Of a stretch of 6,173 bases of DNA, positions 1 to 4,793 are shown piece after piece. The notes beneath the pieces are model-generated. The model worked only from the letters and a program-made list of their open reading frames with translations, searched no databases and was not told the DNA's origin. The stretch spans positions 1-6,173 of the forward strand of contig JAZNII010000014.1 of the NCBI GenBank assembly GCA_045577415.1, read 5' to 3'. Origin of the DNA: SVTX01 sp045577415 (GTDB taxonomy: Bacteria; Bacillota; Clostridia; Oscillospirales; CAG-272). The translations under genes and the position numbers were made by a program. The number at the start of each line of letters is the position of its first letter. Positions within the stretch are counted from its first letter, which is position 1.

Positions 1-1
1 C

Positions 2-526
2 CGTGGAATTCCTCAGATCGAGGTAACCTTCGACATCGACGCTAACGGTATCGTTAACGTAACCGCAAAGGATAAGGGAACAGGTAAGGAGCAGCACATC
101 ACTATCACTTCTTCCACCAATATGTCTCAGGACGACATCGACAAGGCAGTTAAGGATGCCGAGAAGTTCGCCGAGGAGGACAAGAAGGCTAAGGAAGCGG
201 TTGAAGTTAAGAACAGAGCAGATTCTATGATATTCCAGAGTGAAAAGATGCTCTCCGAGCTTGGCGACAAGGTCGACGCGGCTGATAAGGCAGAGGTTGA
301 GTCTGCGATCGCAAAGCTTAAGGAAACTGTAAACGGCGGCGACACCGAGGCTATCAAGGCTGATACCGAGGCTGTTGAAAAGGCGTTCTACAAGATCAGC
401 GAGAAGCTCTACGCACAGCAGGGCGGCGCACAGGGTCAGGGCTTTGACCCCAATATGGGCGGCGACGCAGGCGCTCAGGACGGTCAGTTCTACGACGCTA
501 ACTACGAGGATAATTCCAACAAGTAA
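2..526 (+). CDS. dnaK: Molecular chaperone DnaK (Hsp70), C-terminal part, 5' end outside the window
   Basis: The last 174 residues of the Hsp70 chaperone DnaK. DnaK binds unfolded segments of client proteins in an ATP-driven cycle with its partners DnaJ and GrpE in the cytoplasm. The reading frame is open from base 2, so the gene is cut by the window edge; the Met codon at 122 is internal. The first ~40 visible residues (RGIPQIEVTFDIDANGIVNV, then AKDKGTGKEQ) are the highly conserved end of the beta-sandwich substrate-binding domain. The helical lid follows (SQDDIDKAVKDAEKFAEEDK, later YKISEKLYAQ). The end is a glycine/glutamine-rich flexible tail closing in YEDNSNK, the variable region of bacterial DnaK. 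dnaJ follows on the same strand, the classical dnaK-dnaJ order. No CIRCE element is visible, but the promoter of this operon would lie upstream of the window. Confidence 0.97.
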   Translation, partial: RGIPQIEVTFDIDANGIVNVTAKDKGTGKEQHITITSSTNMSQDDIDKAVKDAEKFAEEDKKAKEAVEVKNRADSMIFQSEKMLSELGDKVDAADKAEVESAIAKLKETVNGGDTEAIKADTEAVEKAFYKISEKLYAQQGGAQGQGFDPNMGGDAGAQDGQFYDANYEDNSNK

Positions 527-538
527 TATTTTAAAATG

Positions 539-569
539 ATGGGAAAGCACATAAACCGTGCTTTCCCAT
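539..569 (+). terminator. Intergenic hairpin after dnaK (weak terminator or mRNA-stabilising stem)
   Basis: A perfect 12-bp inverted repeat, ATGGGAAAGCAC and GTGCTTTCCCAT, with a 7-base loop begins 13 bases after the dnaK stop. No T-run follows the right arm (AAAGTGCAAA), so it is not a standard rho-independent terminator. It more likely attenuates read-through or protects the 3' end of a processed dnaK mRNA, which would keep DnaK more abundant than DnaJ. The structure is seen directly; the role is inference. Confidence 0.6.
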
Positions 570-636
570 AAAGTGCAAATAATAAGGCAATAGATTTTTC
601 ACGGCTACAAGTCAAGCAAGCGGTTTAATTTGCCTT

Positions 637-706
637 TTTTCGGGAAAGCTTTTGAAAGAGGGGTGCGGGGAGAAAAGCTTTTTGCTCAAAAAGTTTTCTC
701 CCCGCA
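637..706 (+). repeat. Palindromic intergenic repeat, copy 1 (upstream of dnaJ)
   Basis: A ~70-base element made of a lead segment TTTTCGGGAAAGCTTTTGAA followed by a long palindrome. The palindrome's arms are 664-683 and 688-706 (GCGGGGAGAAAA...TTTTCTCCCCGC), nearly perfect with one bulged G and a GCTC loop. A second copy with the same lead segment and the same palindrome lies in inverted orientation at 4441-4507. The arrangement resembles REP- or MITE-like dispersed repeats. The element ends 14 bases before the dnaJ ATG. The in-frame ORF through it (a possible Met at 630 and Val/GTG at 663) is not coding, because the encoded residues have no place in DnaJ. Confidence 0.75.
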
Positions 707-719
707 ATTAACAGTAATT

Positions 720-1850
720 ATGGCAGATAAAAGAGATTATTATGAGGTGTTGGGCGTAAATAAGGGCGCGTCCGATGCCGAGATAAAAAAAGCGTACAGA
801 GGACTTGCGAAGAAGTACCATCCCGACGTAAACCCAGGCGACAAGGACGCCGAGGCGAAGTTCAAGGAGGTCAACGAGGCATACGAGGTCCTTTCTGACG
901 CGGATAAAAAGGCAAAATACGACCAATACGGTCACGCAGCGTTTGATCCCACGTCGGGTGCTGGTGGTTATGGCGGATTTGGCGGATTTGGCGGAGGCGG
1001 CTTTGACGTCGATCTTGGCGATATTTTCGGTAGCTTTTTCGGAGGCGGCTCGCGTTCTCGCAGAAACAACGGTCCTCAAAAGGGCGACGATATAGAGGTC
1101 AACGTAACTATCAACTTCGAGGAAGCGGTCTTTGGTTGCAAAAAGGAGATAAAGTTCCAGAGATACGCAAAGTGCGCTCACTGTAACGGTACGGGAAGCG
1201 ACGACGGCAAGAGCGAGACCTGTCCCACCTGTCGCGGAACGGGTCAGAGGAGAGTAGTGCAGAATCTTGGTGGAATGCAGTTCCAGTCCACCACCACTTG
1301 TGATCAGTGTCGCGGAACGGGTAAGTATATCAAGACGCCTTGTTCAAAGTGTCGCGGCGCGGGATTTGAGAGAATAAGCAAGAACATAACCGTTGATATT
1401 CCTGCGGGAATCGACCACGGTAAGGGTCTCGTTATCCGCGGCGCGGGCAACGACGGCAAAAACGGCGGCATCGCGGGTGACGTTTACGTTATGGTCAGCG
1501 TAAGAAAGAGTCCTACGTTCAGACGAGAGGGCTACGATCTTTACTGCGAGGTGCCGATCACTATTTCCGAAGCGACACTTGGCGCCGAAATCGAGGTTCC
1601 AACTCTTGAAGGCAGGGAAAAGTTCAAGATACCCGAGGGAACCCAGACGGGAACTACCTTTACCTTGCGTCAAAAGGGCGTTCCGATGGTAAATTCAAGC
1701 CGTCGAGGCGATCTTATCTTCCGCGTTAACGTTGAAGTACCCAAGGGACTTACCGAAAAGCAGAAAGAGCTGCTTCGCGCGTTTGCCAACGCTTGCGGTG
1801 AAAGCAACTATCAGAAGAAAAAGGGATTTTTCAAGAAGGAGAAAAAATAA
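720..1850 (+). CDS. dnaJ: Chaperone protein DnaJ (Hsp40), complete
   Basis: A 376-residue type I Hsp40 co-chaperone. It delivers unfolded proteins to DnaK and stimulates DnaK ATPase activity in the cytoplasm. All domains are in order: a J domain (1-70) with the catalytic HPD at 34-36; a Gly/Phe-rich linker (~77-110); a zinc-binding domain with four CxxCxGxG repeats at 152 (CAHCNGTG), 168 (CPTCRGTG), 194 (CDQCRGTG) and 208 (CSKCRGAG); then the C-terminal substrate-binding beta domains (~215-350). The start at 720 (MADKRDYYEVLG) is chosen because DnaJ proteins begin this way; 30 additional in-frame codons upstream are translated repeat sequence. The length is usual for the family. The oddity is that no Shine-Dalgarno sequence precedes this ATG, and the hairpin of the palindromic repeat ends 14 bases away. 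The lysine-rich C-terminal tail (KKKGFFKKEKK) is not conserved in general. Confidence 0.97.
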   Translation: MADKRDYYEVLGVNKGASDAEIKKAYRGLAKKYHPDVNPGDKDAEAKFKEVNEAYEVLSDADKKAKYDQYGHAAFDPTSGAGGYGGFGGFGGGGFDVDLGDIFGSFFGGGSRSRRNNGPQKGDDIEVNVTINFEEAVFGCKKEIKFQRYAKCAHCNGTGSDDGKSETCPTCRGTGQRRVVQNLGGMQFQSTTTCDQCRGTGKYIKTPCSKCRGAGFERISKNITVDIPAGIDHGKGLVIRGAGNDGKNGGIAGDVYVMVSVRKSPTFRREGYDLYCEVPITISEATLGAEIEVPTLEGREKFKIPEGTQTGTTFTLRQKGVPMVNSSRRGDLIFRVNVEVPKGLTEKQKELLRAFANACGESNYQKKKGFFKKEKK

Positions 1851-1857
1851 TATTATA

Positions 1858-1886
1858 CATAATGGCGAGTATTCCTCGCCATTATG
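1858..1886 (+). terminator. Hairpin after dnaJ, overlapping the start codon of the next gene
   Basis: A perfect 12-bp inverted repeat, CATAATGGCGAG and CTCGCCATTATG, with a TATTC loop, 7 bases after the dnaJ stop. The right arm ends exactly with the ATG of the downstream membrane-protein gene. No T-run follows, so as a terminator it would be weak. If the downstream ATG is the real start, this stem would hide it in the mRNA. Confidence 0.55.
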
Positions 1887-2678
1887 AGTATATTAGCTTA
1901 TTATGTAAGTATGATAATTGCATTTTTTAAGAACGAAACACATTTTTGCCCAAGAGTTTCATATACGTGGGAAAATGCGGAAAGAGTTGATAGAGTTTCT
2001 CGATTTGAAATCTTTTATAATAATGCTTTAGTAACAATTTTAGGCGTTTTGAGTATATTAATGTCTATTTTGTTTATTTCCTTTGATTCTAAAGGTGTCA
2101 CAGATATTATTGTGAAGTGCATGATTTGTCTTGCACTGTTACCATTACATGAAATGTGTCACGTTTTGTTTTGTGTAATATCACGCAGACGAGTCGATAG
2201 GATATGCTTCTTCCCGAATAAGTTTAAAGTTGTTTCTCCCTATATCAGTGCATATGTTAAGCCTTCGTTTGGAGCATGGAACAAAATACAATCCATTCTA
2301 TTATGCGCATTTCCATTGATAATATTAACCGTCGTGCCTCTGATAATTGCACTTTTTGTTCCACAACTTAAATATTATTTTATCTATATATCTATTATGA
2401 ACATTTTTGTATCAAGTCGAGATATTTTTGATATTATTGGTGTTTTGTATTGGCCCCAAAAAGCTGTATGTGTTGGAGAAGTTTTGTTATTAGCAAAGGA
2501 TGAAGCTATGCCCATAGTGATCCATCAGCTTTTTGTGACACCGAGTCTTGAAAGGATTCATCATAAGCAATTTACATATTTTGACGGAAAACTTGTGGAA
2601 CAAACAACTGTTGAAGAAACACATGAAACCACTCAACTTAGAAAAGAATTTGCGGAGCAGTTTGGGGTAAAGGAATAG
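1884..2678 (+). CDS. Predicted membrane zinc-metallopeptidase-like protein (DUF3267-type, HEMCH motif)
   Basis: A 264-residue protein. I recognise it at family level only, as resembling the DUF3267 'putative zincin peptidase' group. Residues 89-93 are HEMCH, matching the HExxH zinc-binding motif, placed at the end of a hydrophobic stretch (about 74-100). Other likely membrane segments are near 47-67, 135-160 and 163-190. The later SSRDIFDI (D180, D183) is where such proteins usually carry the third metal ligand. The C-terminal ~75 residues are hydrophilic and probably cytoplasmic. The substrate is unknown. Base and codon use are much more AT-rich than dnaJ or prmA, which suggests horizontal acquisition. 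No Shine-Dalgarno sequence precedes the ATG at 1884; Met10 at 1911 is an alternative, also without one. A weak promoter-like pair (TTTTCA at 1828, TATTAT at 1851) is possible. A hairpin follows the gene. Confidence 0.7.
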   Translation: MSILAYYVSMIIAFFKNETHFCPRVSYTWENAERVDRVSRFEIFYNNALVTILGVLSILMSILFISFDSKGVTDIIVKCMICLALLPLHEMCHVLFCVISRRRVDRICFFPNKFKVVSPYISAYVKPSFGAWNKIQSILLCAFPLIILTVVPLIIALFVPQLKYYFIYISIMNIFVSSRDIFDIIGVLYWPQKAVCVGEVLLLAKDEAMPIVIHQLFVTPSLERIHHKQFTYFDGKLVEQTTVEETHETTQLRKEFAEQFGVKE

Positions 2679-2707
2679 ACTACATAAATGTAATATTTGT
2701 TTTATAT

Positions 2708-2733
2708 ACGGAGACGGTGTCAACCGTCTCTGT
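2708..2733 (+). terminator. Probable terminator of the HEMCH membrane-protein gene
   Basis: An 11-bp stem (ACGGAGACGGT and ACCGTCTCTGT, including one G-U pair) with a GTCA loop, 29 bases after the stop codon. It is followed by a T-rich stretch (TATTTAC) rather than a clean T-run. It separates the membrane-protein gene from the promoter of the phd-doc pair, so those are probably distinct transcription units. Confidence 0.65.
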
Positions 2734-2760
2734 TATTTACTAATCTAATTAACAAATATT

Positions 2761-2790
2761 GAATTTTAGGTTGACAACATCCTAAAATTC
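2761..2790. promoter_or_regulatory. Operator palindrome of the phd-doc promoter
   Basis: A perfect inverted repeat with 10-base arms, GAATTTTAGG (2761-2770) and CCTAAAATTC (2781-2790), and a 10-base spacer that contains the -35 hexamer. The arm centres are 20 bases apart, two helical turns, so two dimers or one tetramer could bind on one face. Phd-family antitoxins repress their own promoter and Doc modulates this, so this is the expected binding site. The palindrome is seen directly; the bound protein is inferred. Confidence 0.75.
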
Positions 2791-2799
2791 GTGTATAAT
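2771..2799 (+). promoter_or_regulatory. Sigma-70/SigA promoter of the phd-doc operon
   Basis: A perfect consensus promoter: -35 TTGACA (2771-2776), a 17-base spacer, and -10 TATAAT (2794-2799). Transcription should start near 2806, ~26 bases before the phd ATG. The -35 box lies between the two arms of a perfect inverted repeat, so bound repressor would block RNA polymerase. Such a strong promoter under a tight operator is typical of autoregulated toxin-antitoxin modules. Confidence 0.85.
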
Positions 2800-2816
2800 A
2801 TAGTTAGATAGAAATC

Positions 2817-2824
2817 AAAGGAGG
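2817..2824 (+). promoter_or_regulatory. Strong ribosome binding site of phd
   Basis: AAAGGAGG lies 7 bases before the ATG at 2832, a full Shine-Dalgarno match. It contrasts with dnaJ, where none is seen, and would favour antitoxin synthesis over toxin. Confidence 0.85.
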
Positions 2825-2831
2825 CAGGTAC

Positions 2832-3074
2832 ATGAATATTAACACCGAACAGATCGTATCGATATCGGAGGCTAATCAGAATTTTTCAAAGGTTGCAAGA
2901 ATGGTTGACAAGTCCGGCGAAGTGTTTATTTTCAAGAACAATAAGCCGAAATACAGACTTATTGATATTGAGCAGGAAAACACTATTGAAATGACGGACG
3001 ACGAAAAAATAGATTTTGTTGCTGCGAGAATACTTGCAAAATATCGTGTGGCATTTGAGGAGCTTGCAAAATGA
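2832..3074 (+). CDS. phd: Phd/YefM-family antitoxin
   Basis: An 80-residue antitoxin of the Phd/YefM type. Such proteins bind DNA through an N-terminal fold, repress their own promoter, and neutralise the partner toxin with a flexible C-terminal helix. The visible pattern fits: residues 8-45 (IVSISEANQNFSKVARMVDK, then GEVFIFKNNKPKYRLI) match the Phd layout of an alpha helix around the SEANxNFSK motif followed by a beta hairpin. The acidic, helix-prone C-terminal half (about 50-80) would be the toxin-binding part. The start at 2832 is fixed by AAAGGAGG 7 bases upstream and by the consensus promoter. The stop overlaps the doc start (ATGA), indicating translational coupling, the standard antitoxin-first order. 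It is probably autoregulated through the palindrome at 2761-2790. The family call is by pattern recognition; the neighbouring Doc toxin makes it considerably firmer. Confidence 0.85.
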   Translation: MNINTEQIVSISEANQNFSKVARMVDKSGEVFIFKNNKPKYRLIDIEQENTIEMTDDEKIDFVAARILAKYRVAFEELAK

Positions 3075-3448
3075 TAAAATTCAGCAAGGAAAAGGTGCTT
3101 TTGTTGCACAAACTCATTACCGAGGAGACAGGCGGAGATCCAAATGTCAGAGATATTGCTTTGCTTGACAGCGCTCTCGAGTCAGCCTTTCAGACCTTTG
3201 CAGGTCAAGAACTCTATCCTACTAAAGAAGAAAAGGGCGCGAGAATTGGTTATTCGCTGATTTCAAATCATGCTTTTGTTGACGGAAATAAAAGAATAGG
3301 AATGTATGTTTTGCTGACTTTTCTTGAAACAAACGGAGTTAAAATAACCCCAACAGTTGATGACGTGGCTCGAGTAGGACTTGCGGTAGCATCAGGAGAG
3401 ATGAAATACGAAGAACTATTAAATTGGATATTGGAAAATAAAAAATAA
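3071..3448 (+). CDS. doc: Doc-family (Fic fold) toxin, death-on-curing protein
   Basis: A 125-residue Doc-type toxin. The best-studied Doc, from phage P1, is a kinase that inactivates translation factor EF-Tu. The protein has the family signature HxFx(D/N)(A/G)NKR at 67-75 (HAFVDGNKR, then IG). The Lys (K74) in place of the Gly seen in AMP-transferring Fic proteins is the mark of Doc. The whole protein is Doc-like: ALLDSALESAF (31-40) and YPTKEEKGARIGYSLISNHAF precede the motif, and LLTFLETNGVKI follows it. Length is typical (~125). The ATG overlaps the phd stop by four bases, and GAGGAG lies 8 bases upstream inside phd. No self-inhibitory Fic motif is evident, as expected when the antitoxin does the inhibition. 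All active-site residues appear intact, so the toxin is likely functional. No terminator separates it from prmA. Confidence 0.9.
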   Translation: MIKFSKEKVLLLHKLITEETGGDPNVRDIALLDSALESAFQTFAGQELYPTKEEKGARIGYSLISNHAFVDGNKRIGMYVLLTFLETNGVKITPTVDDVARVGLAVASGEMKYEELLNWILENKK

Positions 3449-3464
3449 AAATAGAGGAATATAA

Positions 3465-4430
3465 ATGACTGAAAATATTGATAAAGACTACCTCTGCGGC
3501 GACTTTGGCGAGGTGACCGAGTGGCTTCAGATAAAGGTGACGGTCAAGACCGAGAGACTTGACGAATTAGTGTCTCTTATGAGTGTGATCGACAGCAATC
3601 TGCTGATCGACGACCTCAGCGACATAGATCTCAAAACCTGCTATGGCGACCTTATCGACGAAAAGATACTTAATGCGGATAAATCTCACGCATCGGTGTC
3701 CTATTTCGTCCCCAAGGACGCTAATATTTCCGACGACATGGCTTTTTTGCGCGAGCGACTTGCCGAGGGTGGATTTGCTGACGCAAATATCGAGGTCATC
3801 GGTCTTTGCGAGGAGGATTGGGCGAACTCGTGGAAGGAATTTTACAAGCCCTTCAAGATCGGCAGGATCGTGATCGTTCCCGCGTGGGAGAGCTACGAAG
3901 CAGCAGAGGACGAGATAATCGTGACCATGGACCCCGGTATGGCGTTCGGAACAGGAACTCACGAGACCACTCGCCTCATTATCGGACTGCTTCAGAAATA
4001 CGTTAAAGAGGGAATGAGTCTCCTTGACGTCGGTACGGGAAGCGGAATTTTGGCTATCTGCGGAGCGAAGCTTGGCGCGAATGAGTGCCGAGCGTACGAC
4101 ATCGACCCTATGAGCGTCAGAGTTGCCAACGAGAACATTCGTGAGAGCGGTCTCGAAGACAAGATAACGTGCGAGCAGAGCGATCTTCTCCGTCAGGTCG
4201 AAAACCGCGTGGGCGGCTACGATATAATTTGCGCTAACATCGTGGCGGACATAATAATCCGCATGACACCCGACGTCGCGCCCTTTATGAGCGAAAAGAC
4301 AGTTCTTTTAGCTTCGGGCATTATTGCCGAGCGTTGCGACGACGTAGTTTCGTGCTTCGAATCTTACGGCTTTAAAATCGTCGAGCGCGCTGTTGACAAC
4401 GGCTGGTGCGCTTTAGCGGTTATGATATAA
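3465..4430 (+). CDS. prmA: Ribosomal protein L11 methyltransferase PrmA
   Basis: A 321-residue S-adenosylmethionine-dependent enzyme that methylates ribosomal protein L11 on several amino groups in the cytoplasm. The N-terminal ~115 residues form the L11-recognition part (CEEDWANSWKEFYKPFKIG is the usual linker sequence). The catalytic domain has MDPGMAFGTGTHETTRL (155-171), the SAM motif I LDVGTGSG (187-194), acidic motif YDIDP (211-215), and CANIVADII (247-255), where family members carry ANIxAD. Family length is ~300-320. ATG 3465 follows a modest ribosome binding site (AGAGGA, 6 bases upstream) and lies 16 bases after doc. In Clostridia prmA commonly follows dnaJ directly; here two foreign-looking units separate them. 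No own promoter is obvious, so transcription may come from read-through of phd-doc. GC content is similar to dnaJ and higher than the intervening genes. Confidence 0.96.
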   Translation: MTENIDKDYLCGDFGEVTEWLQIKVTVKTERLDELVSLMSVIDSNLLIDDLSDIDLKTCYGDLIDEKILNADKSHASVSYFVPKDANISDDMAFLRERLAEGGFADANIEVIGLCEEDWANSWKEFYKPFKIGRIVIVPAWESYEAAEDEIIVTMDPGMAFGTGTHETTRLIIGLLQKYVKEGMSLLDVGTGSGILAICGAKLGANECRAYDIDPMSVRVANENIRESGLEDKITCEQSDLLRQVENRVGGYDIICANIVADIIIRMTPDVAPFMSEKTVLLASGIIAERCDDVVSCFESYGFKIVERAVDNGWCALAVMI

Positions 4431-4440
4431 GAGAATTGCA

Positions 4441-4507
4441 GGGGGAGAGGAAAACTTTTCAAAAAAAGTTTTCCTCTCCCCCCTCACCTTTCAAAAACTC
4501 CCGAAAA
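4441..4507 (-). repeat. Palindromic intergenic repeat, copy 2 (after prmA, inverted relative to copy 1)
   Basis: A perfect 19-bp stem, 4441-4459 (GGGGGAGAGGAAAACTTTT) and 4464-4482, with a CAAA loop, begins 10 bases after the prmA stop. Read on the minus strand, it is preceded by TTTTCGGGAGTTTTTGAAAG, nearly identical to the lead segment of copy 1 at 637. The two copies are therefore the same element in opposite orientation. In both, the palindrome lies next to a coding end. Without a following T-run on the plus strand it is not clearly a terminator. Confidence 0.75.
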
Positions 4508-4622
4508 GGAAATAGATTAAGGGGATTATTTAACTTCTATCCGTGGAGCGGTTTTTTAAGCTGCGTGAAGAGAATACAAGCTCCCCCCGGAGCGTCTGCA
4601 TAATTAGCGGTAAAATGAAATT
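4508..4622. other. Unassigned intergenic sequence between the repeat and the terminator
   Basis: This forms part of a 363-base stretch without a protein gene (4431-4793). I see no convincing ORF or known RNA here. GGAGC (4545-4549), GCTCC (4580-4584) and GGAGC (4589-4593) can form two mutually exclusive short stems. Together with the terminator at 4623 this could be a small RNA or a leader-like structure, but it may equally be a remnant 3' region of prmA. No good promoter is visible. Confidence 0.3.
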
Positions 4623-4651
4623 AGCCACCACGGTTTTCGTGGGGGCTTTTT
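4623..4651 (+). terminator. Rho-independent terminator, plus strand
   Basis: The arms AGCCACCACG and CGTGGGGGCT (9 of 10 paired, one A-G mismatch) with a GTTTT loop are followed by a TTTTT run. It is the first clear terminator downstream of prmA and probably ends the phd-doc-prmA transcript, ~190 bases after the prmA stop, beyond the inserted repeat. Confidence 0.8.
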
Positions 4652-4738
4652 GATATGCAGAAAGCAAACCTGCTAAGAAAAGTCAATAGATTTTTCGAAA
4701 ATAATTGAGAAAAATTTTTAGGCAATTTGGGACGCACC

Positions 4739-4770
4739 AAAAGGGCGAAAAGGGATAAAATTTTTCGCCC
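4739..4770 (-). terminator. Terminator of the IS110 transposase gene
   Basis: Read on the minus strand, a 9-bp stem (GGGCGAAAA and TTTTCGCCC, 10-base loop) is followed by TTTT. It lies 23 bases past the transposase stop, inside the presumed element. Confidence 0.65.
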
Positions 4771-4793
4771 GAGAGATATTCGGTTGTATGTAA

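Noticed and set aside
584..640. AAGGCAA (584) and TTGCCTT (630) followed by a T-run as a terminator before dnaJ
   Set aside because: Only 7 pairs enclose ~39 bases with weak inner pairing, and the T-run belongs to the palindromic repeat.
630..719. In-frame N-terminal extension of dnaJ from a Met at 630
   Set aside because: It encodes the translated palindromic repeat. DnaJ proteins begin at the M-x-K-R-D-Y-Y-E motif, which starts at 720.
708..1181. Long minus-strand ORF opposite dnaJ
   Set aside because: It is antisense to a fully conserved DnaJ coding region and is a composition shadow.
2761..2790. Reading the GAATTTTAGG/CCTAAAATTC inverted repeat as a terminator of the upstream gene
   Set aside because: The loop contains the -35 box of a consensus promoter and no T-run follows. 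A better terminator lies at 2708-2733.
4406..4603. Possible 65-residue ORF overlapping the prmA end
   Set aside because: It overlaps prmA in another frame, crosses the palindromic repeat and has no ribosome binding site or recognisable domain.
588..4696. 13-base direct repeat CAATAGATTTTTC at 588-600 and 4684-4696
   Set aside because: It is short and AT-rich. A match of this length is plausible by chance in a window of this size, and its position relative to the palindromic repeats is not consistent.
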